A stretch of DNA of 64,000 nt from Mucilaginibacter sabulilitoris (lineage in GTDB: Bacteria; Bacteroidota; Bacteroidia; Sphingobacteriales; Sphingobacteriaceae), in assembly GCF_034262375.1 (NCBI RefSeq), contig NZ_CP139558.1, positions 4,340,001 through 4,404,000 on the forward strand. The letters run 5' to 3'. The notes beneath the pieces are model-generated. The model searched no databases. It was given only the letters and a program-made list of their open reading frames with translations, and had not been told where the DNA came from. Shown piece after piece: positions 9,105 to 18,600 of the stretch; position 1 is the stretch's first letter; the number at the start of each line of letters is the position of its first letter. The position numbers were made by a program, and so were the translations under genes.

Positions 9105-10277
9105 TTAAAAGTTTAAAAAGATTTCTGAACACGCATAAGTATCTGCTCCTTTGCTTATTGACACAAGCCTTTGAGGGTCTGCGCAAGCAATCGGCGTATA
9201 GTCGTGATTGTTTAATGTTAATTTAAAGTCTAATGGGCCGTTACTCAGTGGTATAGGTGTAAGTGATGTGATAATGCTTGCCGGATTGGCAAACTTGTAT
9301 ACATTGGCCTTATCATTTATAGTACCTGATTTTTTGCTCGCGATAATGTATTTCCAGATGGTTGCGCGGTTTAAAAAATTGATGGAATACTTTGGAGAAG
9401 GATTAATCAGGTGCCCGGTCCCATCCAAAAGCATACATGAGGCAGGTGTTGCTTCGTTAAAAATATCTATTACTGCAAAGGCGCCGATACCGTTCAACTC
9501 ATCATTGATATATATCCATTGCTGTTTTCCATTAATTGTTAATGAGTATTTACCTGGCTGTAAAATGCTTAAATCAAGTTTAAAAGATGAAGCCGGTGCC
9601 GTAAAGGTCATGGTATTGGATAGCACGGGCAAAGTGTAGGTAGCTGTAGCGATATTATAACCCAGAACCGATACAACCGCGGATGACTGCGGGGCTGCAA
9701 ACTGGTATGTTGATAATGATGGCAACCATTGCAAAGCGTCTTTTTCGGACGAGTATTGATTGCTGTCAACCTTCATCCAATGGTTGGTATCAGTAAGGGC
9801 GAACTTATGTGCCGGATCGCTGCTTCCAATCGCCCTGTATATTACCCCTGGTGTAGTAGCTGCCAGATCGCCAGGAATGTAGGTATTAGTGTTTTTATAA
9901 ATATCTATTTTTGACGACAGGAAACTTTTGCTATTAGCTACATTATTATTCCTGTTGGTGAAATAGTAAATTTTTCCGGGTGCAGTTGATGGTAGATTGG
10001 TGAAATTAAAGAACAATGAATTATTAAGTTTCATGAAGAAGGTAAATCTTGTGCCCTCTTCGATTGAGGCAAATGGTGTTAGAGGAGATACGTTCCCATT
10101 ACAATATATGCCTGCCATCAACTGATTGCCGTGTTGCCTTACAGTCATTTTGTGCCCATCAATCACCTTTAAGGTGTCTGTAGATGCTGAAATACTAAAG
10201 TCGGAACAAAGCTTATCTTTATAATAGCTATGAAGCAGTTCAATACTGAACAGGTTTCCGAAATTGATATCAATCAT
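9105..10277 (-). CDS. Unrecognised CIS-cluster protein between cap and sheath
   Basis: A 390-residue protein I cannot assign. Its ATG overlaps the stop of the DUF4255 gene by four bases and its stop is 14 bases before the sheath start, so it is part of the particle operon. There is no signal peptide or membrane segment. It looks beta-rich, with many aromatic and Asn/Thr residues: an N-terminal block of about 130 residues (INFGNLFSIELLHSYYKDK, ending near KIYYFTNRNNN), then a middle region with Ig- or carbohydrate-module-like strands (YSLTINGKQQWIYINDE). A structural collar, a receptor-binding element or a factor loaded on the tube would all fit; none is shown by the sequence. Confidence 0.75.
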   Translation of the reverse strand: MIDINFGNLFSIELLHSYYKDKLCSDFSISASTDTLKVIDGHKMTVRQHGNQLMAGIYCNGNVSPLTPFASIEEGTRFTFFMKLNNSLFFNFTNLPSTAPGKIYYFTNRNNNVANSKSFLSSKIDIYKNTNTYIPGDLAATTPGVIYRAIGSSDPAHKFALTDTNHWMKVDSNQYSSEKDALQWLPSLSTYQFAAPQSSAVVSVLGYNIATATYTLPVLSNTMTFTAPASSFKLDLSILQPGKYSLTINGKQQWIYINDELNGIGAFAVIDIFNEATPASCMLLDGTGHLINPSPKYSINFLNRATIWKYIIASKKSGTINDKANVYKFANPASIITSLTPIPLSNGPLDFKLTLNNHDYTPIACADPQRLVSISKGADTYACSEIFLNF

Positions 10278-10870
10278 GACGTTTGTAAAGTTTTATCGTT
10301 AACAATAATTTCGTGTAGCAATGGTGCATCGCCCTGTATAAACTCTTCACTGATGGTGATCAGCCTTATTTTATACATTACAGATGGCAAATATTTGGAA
10401 CCCAGTATCCCCCACAGATTATTCAGATCCTGGAATGATAGTGTGTTCAGGTCAAGGATAAGTTTTTCGACACCCGCAGGTAAACCAGGGTTGGCAAGCG
10501 GTGTAAATACATTTTGGTATTGAAAAAACTGAATAATAAAGGAAAGCCGTTTTAATGACTCTGAATAAGATGACAGGTTAACGGCAAACAGTATATACAG
10601 ATTAAGATATACTTTAGGATTTTTATAAATAAGGTTGCTGTCCTGCCTGACGTAATTTTCGGGCGACTTACTTACCTTATCCTCTTCAATGTTCACAAGA
10701 GTTAAAAACGCGTTAGATGGGCTGGCATTACCATTGGTGCTTTTGGTTTCAGTATCGTTCCAGGCGATGTTAGCCAGTTGAATAAAGGAATTGCTATCGG
10801 AAGGATCCAGTTTAAGCCGCAAATAGTTATCCAGCTGCGCATTCAAAAAGGTTAAAACCTGATCTATCAT
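10274..10870 (-). CDS. DUF4255 tail-terminator/cap protein (Afp16-like)
   Basis: A 198-residue protein of the DUF4255 (Pvc16_N) type: MIDQVLTFLNAQLDNYLR at the start, AFLTLVNIEEDK and LYILFAVNLSSYSESLKRLSFIIQFFQ in the middle. Afp16/Pvc16 ends the tube and sheath at the distal end and sets particle length. It is the first gene of the leftward injection-system operon; the 452 bases upstream to the divergent MarR gene must hold its promoter, although I could not pick out a convincing element. In Afp it is the last gene of the cluster; in Bacteroidota it commonly comes first, as here. Confidence 0.92.
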   Translation of the reverse strand: MIDQVLTFLNAQLDNYLRLKLDPSDSNSFIQLANIAWNDTETKSTNGNASPSNAFLTLVNIEEDKVSKSPENYVRQDSNLIYKNPKVYLNLYILFAVNLSSYSESLKRLSFIIQFFQYQNVFTPLANPGLPAGVEKLILDLNTLSFQDLNNLWGILGSKYLPSVMYKIRLITISEEFIQGDAPLLHEIIVNDKTLQTS

Positions 10871-11030
10871 TGTATAAAGTTTATAATGGTCAAAAATTTC
10901 TGTCCTATGCAGGGAATCATAAAACAGAGGGGGTATTAATAATATATAGGGAGAAATATTATAGAAGTAAAAGTAGAGGGTTAATTATTAATTAATGTGC
11001 GTACTTCTACGAAAAAAGAGGTAAATACTC

Positions 11031-11044
11031 GCGTAATTTTACGC
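11031..11044. promoter_or_regulatory. Candidate MarR operator 1
   Basis: Perfect inverted repeat GCGTAA-TT-TTACGC, 160 bases upstream of the leftward operon start and about 280 bases from marR. The same half-site recurs next to the marR start, which is the main reason to call it an operator. Confidence 0.45.
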
Positions 11045-11290
11045 AACTTCAACTGTCTGTAAAACAGTTGTTTAAACATCATTTATTCCTGTAAGGGTTG
11101 GTCAACATTCGTGGAAAACCATAGAGCCCGGCATCTGACGCATTTAGTGAAACTTCTGTGTCTGCTACGTTAATTTTCTCTCAGCGAAAGTCCCATTGTT
11201 GCTATTTAATTTACCAAAGGAAATTGCATTTGTCAGCTTTAGGGCATAAAAACTATTTGAATTTTGTTGGATAAAATATAATTTATATAA

Positions 11291-11310
11291 TTGCGTAATT
11301 AGTTACGTAA
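11291..11310. promoter_or_regulatory. Candidate MarR operator 2 (autoregulation)
   Basis: Inverted repeat TTGCGTAA-TTAG-TTACGTAA (7 of 8 positions pair), ending 12 bases before the chosen ATG at 11323. MarR proteins typically bind such 16-20 bp palindromes over their own promoters; binding here would block transcription or initiation. Confidence 0.5.
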
Positions 11311-11322
11311 TTGTATTTATAT

Positions 11323-12276
11323 ATGGATTTTTTTAATCAGGTTGGAAAGCTGGCTATAGGGAGCAGATTAAGGATGCTCACCGAAAAAATAACAGAAGAT
11401 GCAGCACAGATATATAAGTTATATGATATTGAAATGAACCCTAAGTGGTTCCCGGTTTTTTACGTGTTGTCGCAGGACGAAGCCAAAACCATAACGGATA
11501 TTGCCAGGGAGATCGGTCATTCCCATCCCTCTGTTAGCAAGATTATCCGCGAGATGGTTAAGCATGGTCTTGTAACTGAGAAGAAAGATAAAGCAGACGG
11601 GCGTAGGAATATGGTAAGCTTATCGGCAAAAGGCAAAATTATAACCGAAAAAATAAAAGATCAGTATGCTGATGTTAACCAGGCGATAGAACAGTTATCG
11701 GCCCAGACCAGCAATGATTTATGGAATGCCATTGCAGAATGGGAATATTTATTGGAACAAAAAAGTTTATTGCAGCGCGTGAGCGAACAGCGAAAAGAAA
11801 GAGAAAGCCAGCAAGTGCAGATTATTAACTATACACCAGCATATAAGGACGCCTTTAAACAGCTGAATGAACAATGGATAACCACCTGGTTTAAAATGGA
11901 AGAAGCTGACCACCGCTCGTTAGATAACCCGCAGGGATATATATTGGATAGAGGCGGACATATTTTAGTTGCTTTATACAACAATGAACCAGTTGGGGTT
12001 TGCGCTTTAATTAAAATGGATGATCCTGATTACGATTATGAGCTGGCCAAAATGGCTGTATCCCCTGCTGTCAGGGGAAAAAACATAGGCTGGTTATTGG
12101 GAAACGCCATTGTTGAAAAAGCAAGATCGCTCGGTGCTACCAAAATTTACCTGGAGAGCAATACGATTTTAAAACCGGCAATTAATTTGTATAATAAATT
12201 AGGTTTCCGCAAAGTGGCAGGGCGTAACACTCCTTATGAACGCTGCAACATTCAAATGGAACTATTTATCAAATAA
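11323..12276 (+). CDS. MarR-family HTH fused to GNAT N-acetyltransferase
   Basis: A 317-residue fusion. Residues 1-145 form a MarR winged helix (ITDIAREIGHSHPSVSKIIREMVKHGLV is the recognition region; KKDKADGRRNMVSLSAKG the wing). Residues about 165-317 form a GNAT fold, with the acetyl-CoA loop AVSPAVRGKNIGWLLGNAIV and the LYNKLGFRKVAG end. Such fusions are known as bifunctional regulator/acetyltransferases; the acetyl acceptor is unknown and could be a small amine that also acts as inducer. I start at ATG 11323 (MDFFNQVGKL) rather than the in-frame TTG at 11311, because the TTG start would abut the palindrome. It is divergent from the injection operon. Confidence 0.9.
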   Translation: MDFFNQVGKLAIGSRLRMLTEKITEDAAQIYKLYDIEMNPKWFPVFYVLSQDEAKTITDIAREIGHSHPSVSKIIREMVKHGLVTEKKDKADGRRNMVSLSAKGKIITEKIKDQYADVNQAIEQLSAQTSNDLWNAIAEWEYLLEQKSLLQRVSEQRKERESQQVQIINYTPAYKDAFKQLNEQWITTWFKMEEADHRSLDNPQGYILDRGGHILVALYNNEPVGVCALIKMDDPDYDYELAKMAVSPAVRGKNIGWLLGNAIVEKARSLGATKIYLESNTILKPAINLYNKLGFRKVAGRNTPYERCNIQMELFIK

Positions 12277-12302
12277 TAGTGATAGTGATTGAAAAATACT
12301 GG

Positions 12303-14021
12303 TTATTTTCTTTTTTTGTGCGATTTACCTGACGCCCCACTACTTTTTTTCGCACCCTTTTTGCTTTTCTTAGAAGCTTTTACATGTGATTTCTTTAAAG
12401 TATGGCGACTATGTTTTGGAGTTGTAGGTTCTATAACGCGCGGTGCAAAATCAATAGCTTCAGGATGGTATGACGGATCAAAAGGATCATAATAATAAAT
12501 GCCAGCGCTGTCGTAGTTCTTTAAATCTGATTTTAAGCGTTCGTTAAATGCAAATTCGTCCTTTTGCTCGGGCGCTGTCCAACCCGCTTCGGCCAGGCCT
12601 GCTATGCGGGGGAAAAGCATAAAATCGAGCCTTTTTTCTGACGCTATTCTTTCTGTCCAGATGTTGGCCTGTACGCCTATAATTTGTTTTGAATTTAATT
12701 CGTCAGGGGATATTTGCCTGTCGGGGAAATTATAAACATCGGTTATCCTGTTAACCACACCGTTCCATTTGCGGCCAGATACATGCTGACTATCTTGCTC
12801 AAAATCAAAGTATAGCGGCAAACGCGGACAAAGTACCACCTGGTAGTTCTTTTGGAGTGCCAGATGCAGTTGACCAGGCAAATTTTGCCGCCACCAAAAA
12901 ATGATGGTTTTATCGGCCGGTAAATTTGCTCCGGTAGCCTCATCCCAGGCCAATACCTTACTGCCCATGTTTGTAACTGTATCGGCCATTCTTTTAAAAA
13001 AATAATGTTCCAGATCGGTTACACCCTCAAATTCCATTTTCTGCATCATGTGCGCAATGGCGGTATCAAGCGACCATGCTTTTATGCCATAAGCCACCTC
13101 ATCGCCACCCAAATGAATCATGTGAGCCGGAAACAGCGCATTGGTTTCTTTGATGATATCGGCCAGATACTGGTAAGTATGCTCATTAGCAGGGTTAAAG
13201 GTAAAGTTTGGATAACCTGCTACACTGCCTCCGCTAAACTCGGGGTAAGCCTTATTGGCCGCGGTTGCATGTCCCGGCATATCTATTTCAGGGATCACAG
13301 TTATAAAACGAGCCGCGGCATAAGCAACTATCTCTTTGATATCATCCTGGGTGTAATATTGCGGTTCGGCTGATGTATTACTGTAATTGCTGGCTCCCCC
13401 TATCGAGGTTAGTTTTGGATATTTTTTTATCTCGATGCGCCAGCCCTGTGCATCAGTTAAATGCCAGTGAAACCTGTTGAGCTTGTAGTAAGCCATCCAG
13501 TTCAATAACTGTTTAACTTTCTCCTTGCCAAAAAAATGTCTTGATTCGTCAAGCATTAAACCACGCCATGGGTATCGCGGAGCATCGTTAATGTTACAGG
13601 TGGTTATACAAAGATCACCATCATTATCCCTTTGCTGGTCTTTTACCAATTGCAAAAGTGATGTTAAGCCGTAAAAAATGCCTTCTTTACTTTGCGAGGT
13701 TATAGTAATACGGTCAGTAGTGACATTTAAAGTATAAGAGCCTGTTGTTTGCGGCGTGTTAGCCAGAACAAGATTAATAGCGCCAGCTGCCTCATTATTA
13801 CTTACAGTAAGTGTTAAACCTTTTGTTTGAGATATTTCTTTTTGCAGGTAACCTGCCAGCCCTAATAATGAAGTATCACTTACGGAAACTGTAGCGTGGT
13901 TGTTAAAATTAAACTGCCCTGTGCCGTTAATAATTGATTTAGGCTGCGGAATAATGGTTAAATTCTGCGCCTGTACGTAACCTGAAAGCAAAAATAGAAC
14001 TGTAAAAAGTTTAAGTTTCAT
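12303..14021 (-). CDS. GH20 beta-N-acetylhexosaminidase with basic C-terminal tail
   Basis: A 572-residue secreted enzyme (start MKLKLFTVLFLLSGYVQAQ; an ATG 9 bases earlier is possible). After the signal peptide, an N-terminal GH20b domain (LTIIPQPKSI) leads into the catalytic barrel (PRYPWRGLMLDESRHFF, LNRFHWHLTDAQGWRIEIKKYP, IPEIDMPGHA). The Asp-Glu catalytic pair is in IHLGGDEV; WWRQNLPGQ and QANIWTE follow. It releases terminal GlcNAc or GalNAc from glycans in the periplasm or at the surface. The last about 40 residues are an unusual Lys/Ser/His-rich tail (KKSHVKASKKSKKGAKKSS) after the fold should have ended. It converges with the MarR gene, 26 bases away. Confidence 0.93.
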   Translation of the reverse strand: MKLKLFTVLFLLSGYVQAQNLTIIPQPKSIINGTGQFNFNNHATVSVSDTSLLGLAGYLQKEISQTKGLTLTVSNNEAAGAINLVLANTPQTTGSYTLNVTTDRITITSQSKEGIFYGLTSLLQLVKDQQRDNDGDLCITTCNINDAPRYPWRGLMLDESRHFFGKEKVKQLLNWMAYYKLNRFHWHLTDAQGWRIEIKKYPKLTSIGGASNYSNTSAEPQYYTQDDIKEIVAYAAARFITVIPEIDMPGHATAANKAYPEFSGGSVAGYPNFTFNPANEHTYQYLADIIKETNALFPAHMIHLGGDEVAYGIKAWSLDTAIAHMMQKMEFEGVTDLEHYFFKRMADTVTNMGSKVLAWDEATGANLPADKTIIFWWRQNLPGQLHLALQKNYQVVLCPRLPLYFDFEQDSQHVSGRKWNGVVNRITDVYNFPDRQISPDELNSKQIIGVQANIWTERIASEKRLDFMLFPRIAGLAEAGWTAPEQKDEFAFNERLKSDLKNYDSAGIYYYDPFDPSYHPEAIDFAPRVIEPTTPKHSRHTLKKSHVKASKKSKKGAKKSSGASGKSHKKRK

Positions 14022-14143
14022 TAAATACAAAAGTTCAAAATTATTGGGGCATGCTATGATAGCAAATTTTATGCTATTTACCGGTAATTTATTTGTAATA
14101 AGTATAAACTAAAACAGTTATCCGATATAATTTAACTGGAAAA

Positions 14144-14180
14144 CAAAAGAGCGACCCTACCGAAGTAAGATCGCTCTTTG
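14144..14180 (-). terminator. Terminator of RND efflux operon
   Basis: Perfect 9-bp stem AAAGAGCGA/TCGCTCTTT with a 16-base loop, followed on the minus strand by TTTTG. It sits 23 bases after the outer-membrane factor stop and closes the three-gene efflux operon. Confidence 0.75.
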
Positions 14181-14202
14181 TGTGGAATTAGAATTGTTAT
14201 CT

Positions 14203-15624
14203 TTATTTCCAACCGCCGCCTAATGAGCGGTACAAATCCGACATGGCGTTTAAACGCGCGTTTTTAACAGTTGCCAGATCAAGTTCGCTTTGCAATACAT
14301 TGCTTTGCGCGGTAATCACTTCCAGGTAAGTAGCCTGACCGTTGCTGAACAATAAGTTAGCATTACTGGTAGCTTTTTGTAGGGTGCTTACACGGTTAGC
14401 TACGATAGACTGTTGTGTTTTCAGTTTTTCTATACGAACCAAAGCATCAGACACCTCACCTACTGCATTTAAAACTGATTGCCTGAATTGCAATACTGTT
14501 TTTTCACGATCAACCAGAGCCACTTTATATTGTGTTTTTAATTTCCTGTGCTGCAACAATGGCTGAGTTAAAGCGCCGGCCACTGTACCAAATAACGATG
14601 CCGGAACAGTAAACCAGTTACTTGCCCTGAAGGTATTTAAACCACCAGTAGCGGTAATAGTTAATGACGGGTACATGTTAGCCTGTGCTATTCCTACGTT
14701 GGCGTTAGCAACATTCAGAGCAAGCTCTGCGGTTTTCACATCGGGCCTGCGGCTTACAATTGTTGATGGTACACCGGCTGAAAGATTTTCAGGAATGGTT
14801 AACTCATCTAAACGGGCAGTACGCTCAACTTTGTCGGGCAGGGCACCGGTTAAAATTTTAATCGCGTTTTCCTGAATCGCAATATCACGTTCAAAACCGG
14901 GAACCAGCTGTGCTGCTGAAAGCTGTTGAGCTTCGGCCTGCTGTACGGCCAACTGCGTAACCTGACCAGCATCAAACTGCAGGCGAATAATACGTAAAGT
15001 GCTGTCATTCAGCTTCACATTTTTCTGGGCTATATCCAATTGTGCATCCAGCATCAGCAAGTTGTAATAACCTTGTGATACACCGGCTACTATGTTGGTT
15101 TGGATAGCCTTTTTAGCTTCGTTGGTTTGCAGGTACTGCGCCAGCGCCGAACGGCTCTGGTTACGGATCTTGCCCCAGATGTCGGCTTCCCAGGTTAAAC
15201 CCAGATTTGCATTATAATCCTCAATGTGCTTGGTGCCGATGTTATATTGAGTTAAGCTCAAACCGGTAACGCTATTATCTGACGGACGGTTGGTATTGGC
15301 CGTTACGTTCAGGTTCAGTTCCGGTACATAGTTCCATTTTACCTGTTTAAACAAGAGCTGTGATGCCTCAATATTTTTAACAGCTATCTGCATATCGTAA
15401 TTTTTAGCTATGGCGCTGTCAATCAGTTTTTGCAAAGTGGCATCGGTAAAAAAACTTTTCCACTGTATATCAGCAATGCTGCTGCTATCGGCGGTAGTAG
15501 CCGAGTTCCTGAATGCTACAGGTAACTCGGGTTTTGGTGTAGCCACATCCTTTGATACTTTACAGGCACTTACAACAAGCGTAAGCAGTATCAAAAAGGA
15601 ATATGGATTTATATATCGTTTCAT
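14203..15624 (-). CDS. TolC/NodT-type outer-membrane efflux lipoprotein
   Basis: A 473-residue outer-membrane factor. The N-terminus is a lipoprotein signal with lipobox VSAC. Two OEP repeats follow; family landmarks are LNVTANTNRPSDN, LGLTWEADIWGKIRNQSRSA (the W-E-x-D-x-W-G/K motif of NodT proteins), SRRPDVKTAELALNVANANVGIAQANMYPSL and YLEVITAQSNVLQSELDL near the end. It forms the trimeric channel that takes drugs from the RND pump across the outer membrane. It is the last gene of the operon, 34 bases after the permease. Confidence 0.95.
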   Translation of the reverse strand: MKRYINPYSFLILLTLVVSACKVSKDVATPKPELPVAFRNSATTADSSSIADIQWKSFFTDATLQKLIDSAIAKNYDMQIAVKNIEASQLLFKQVKWNYVPELNLNVTANTNRPSDNSVTGLSLTQYNIGTKHIEDYNANLGLTWEADIWGKIRNQSRSALAQYLQTNEAKKAIQTNIVAGVSQGYYNLLMLDAQLDIAQKNVKLNDSTLRIIRLQFDAGQVTQLAVQQAEAQQLSAAQLVPGFERDIAIQENAIKILTGALPDKVERTARLDELTIPENLSAGVPSTIVSRRPDVKTAELALNVANANVGIAQANMYPSLTITATGGLNTFRASNWFTVPASLFGTVAGALTQPLLQHRKLKTQYKVALVDREKTVLQFRQSVLNAVGEVSDALVRIEKLKTQQSIVANRVSTLQKATSNANLLFSNGQATYLEVITAQSNVLQSELDLATVKNARLNAMSDLYRSLGGGWK

Positions 15625-15658
15625 TTTATTTAAATTATTAATAGCTATGCCTGATTAA

Positions 15659-18600
15659 TTATTTTGCCAATTCAAGATCTGTTGCATGAACTCCCTCACC
15701 GTTGTTGTCTTTTCCGGCATTTAATACGGCCAAAGGCACACCGGAAACTTTTTCCTGTAACGCCTGGAATATTATGAACAGAACCGGGATGATGAACAAG
15801 CCCAGTATTACCCCAGACACCATACCTCCCGCTGCACCGATACTGATAGAGTGGTTACCCTGTGCAGATGGGCCTGTGGCTATACTCATCGGGAATAAAC
15901 CAAATACGAAGGCAAGTGATGTCATGATAATTGGCCTTATCCTTAACCTGGCTGCTTCAATGGCCGCGTTAACTAAACTAAGTCCTTGTTTACGCCGCTG
16001 TACCGCAAACTCCACAATAAGGATAGCATTTTTAGCTAACAGACCGATGAGCATGATCAAGGCTACCTGCACATAAATGTTGTTTTCGATACCGGTTAAA
16101 CCTAATACCACAAACACGCCGAATATACCTGTAGGTATTGAAAGTATTACCGCCAACGGCAAAATATAGCTTTCATACTGTGCTGATAATAAGAAATATA
16201 CAAATATCAAACAAAGCATAAATATCACAGCTGATTGCCCGCCTGAAGAAATTTCCTCGCGTGTTTGACCGGAGAACTCATAAGCAAAGCCAGTTGGCAA
16301 TTGTTCTTTAGCAGTTTCCTCTATGGCTTTAATAGCGTCACCTGAGCTATAGCCCGGTTTAGGGATAGCCTGAACCTCGATAGAGTTAAACAGGTTATAA
16401 CGTGAAGCAGTTTCTGACCCATAAACACGGGTTAGTTTAACCAGGGTATTGATCGGTACACTTTCTCCTGCCTTGTTTTTGACAAACACGCGGTCAATAG
16501 CTGCCGGATCTGTTCTATCAGCAATATCAGCCTGAACCACCACACGGTAGTATTTACCAAAACGGTTAAAGTCCGATGCCTGTTCAGTACCAAAGTAAGC
16601 CTGCATAGTTGACAGGATGTCTCTGACATTTACCCCTAACTGATTAGCCTTTTCATCATCAACTTCTAATTGTAACTGAGGATAATCTGCTTTATAGGAA
16701 GTAAAGGCGAAGGCAATAGCTGGTTTCTGCATTAGTTTGCCGATAAAGTTATTGGCTACACCGCTAAATTTATCCAACCTGCCATTGGTTTTGTCCTGTA
16801 ACTGTACGTCCATGGCTTCTACGTTACTAAAGCCAGGAACAGTTGGAAAACTAAACACAAAGAAAGTACCGCTTGGTATGCCGGCTAATTTCCCTCTTAT
16901 TATATTCTGTATCTCATCAATATTCTTAACGGCACCTCTGTCTTTATTAGGTTTTAACAATAGGAAAATTTGACCCGCTGATGGACTGTTGGATAGTGTT
17001 AAGAAGTTAAAGCCAGACAACGCCATAACAAATCTTGCTGATGGCATAGATTTCAACTCTTTTTCGGCCTGGTTAATTATTTTACTTGTATTGGCTAATG
17101 AAGTTCCGGATGGTGTTGAAACAGCGATAGCCACAAAGCCCTGATCCTCTGTAGGAATAAAACCTGTTTTTGTTCTGTTTACCAGGAAAATTGTAGCAAC
17201 AACAATTAATACAAGTCCACCCATACTGATCCATTTATTGCGGATCAGAAATTTCAGGCCACCAACATATCTATTGGTCATATAGTCGAACCCACCATTA
17301 AAGCCTGCATAAAATTTCTGAGTGAAACTTTGTTTGGGTTTATCATGATCGCCTCCGGCATGTTTGTTTTTAAGGAACAAGGCAGCCAATGCCGGACTTA
17401 ATGTTAACGCGTTTACAGCTGATATAATGATTGCTATAGACATGGTTAACGCAAACTGTCTGTAGAATATACCCGTTGAACCCGTCATGAAGCTAACTGG
17501 TAAAAACACCGCCGCCATAACCAGTGTAATGGATATAATGGCACCGCTAATTTCATGCATTGCTTCGGTAGTCGCCGCTTTTGGGCTTAGGCTCGGGTCA
17601 TGCTCCATTTTGGCATGCACGGCTTCCACCACCACAATGGCATCATCCACCACAATACCGATGGCCAACACCAATGCAAACAGTGTTAACAGGTTAACGG
17701 AAAAGCCGAAAATGTTCATAAAGAAGAAGGTACCGATAATAGCCACCGGAACCGCTATAGCCGGAATCAGGGTTGACCTGAAATCTTGCAGGAATATAAA
17801 CACTACGATAAATACCAGGATGAACGCTTCTACCAATGTATGCTCTACCTGATCAATTGATTCATCAAGATCAGTTTTGGTACGATAAAACTGATTGTAT
17901 TTGATACCTACAGGGAAATCCTTTGATAATTTCACCATCAGCTTATCAATGGCAATCTGGATTTCGTTGGCGTTTGAGCCTGCCAGTTGTATAATACCAA
18001 TAGTAATACCCTCATGTCCGTTTAAGCGGTTCACACTACTATAGCTATAAGCGCCCAGTTCAACACGTGCTACATCTTTTAAACGTAATACAGAACCATC
18101 TGCATTTGCACGGATAGCAATATTTTGATACTCCTCTGGTGTAGTTAATTTACCTTTATATTTAATTACGTATTCAAATGCCTCATTACTGCGCTCGCCC
18201 AATCTACCTGGAGCAGCCTCTAAGTTTTTATCCTGTATAGCGGCGGTTACTTCGGCTGGCGTAATTTTATAAGCTGCCATTTGAGTCGGATTTAACCAAA
18301 CACGCATAGAGTAATCCTTAATACCACCAAATACACTGGCAGAACCCACTCCCGGAATACGTTTGATTTCTGGAATGATATTGATCTGTGCGTAGTTATT
18401 TACAAAGATCGCGTCGTATTTTTTTGGATCTTCTGAGTAAATACCCATAGCACCAATAAAGCTGTTTTGCTGCTTGGTAGTGGTTATACCATACTGTACA
18501 ACCTCTGCAGGTAACTGGCTTGTTGCTTGTGAAACACGGTTTTGAACGTTCACAGCTGCCTGATCCGGGTTGGTGCCTTGTTGAAAGTAAACCGTGATAC

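Larger units (their letters stand above)
10871..11322. other. Divergent intergenic region between CIS operon and MarR-GNAT gene
   Basis: This 452-base stretch has no credible gene. It must contain the leftward promoter of the injection-system operon and the rightward promoter of the MarR-GNAT gene. It holds two related palindromes (listed separately) and a 7-bp perfect hairpin, CAACTGT/ACAGTTG at 11050-11070, directly after the first palindrome. The sequence nearest the leftward start is strongly AT-rich. Because one palindrome lies far from marR, the regulator could also act on the injection operon. Confidence 0.6.

Noticed and set aside
9090..9186. Extended N-terminus for the sheath gene
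   Set aside because: The extra 32 residues overlap the preceding gene and precede the conserved family start TPGVYVNEIP.
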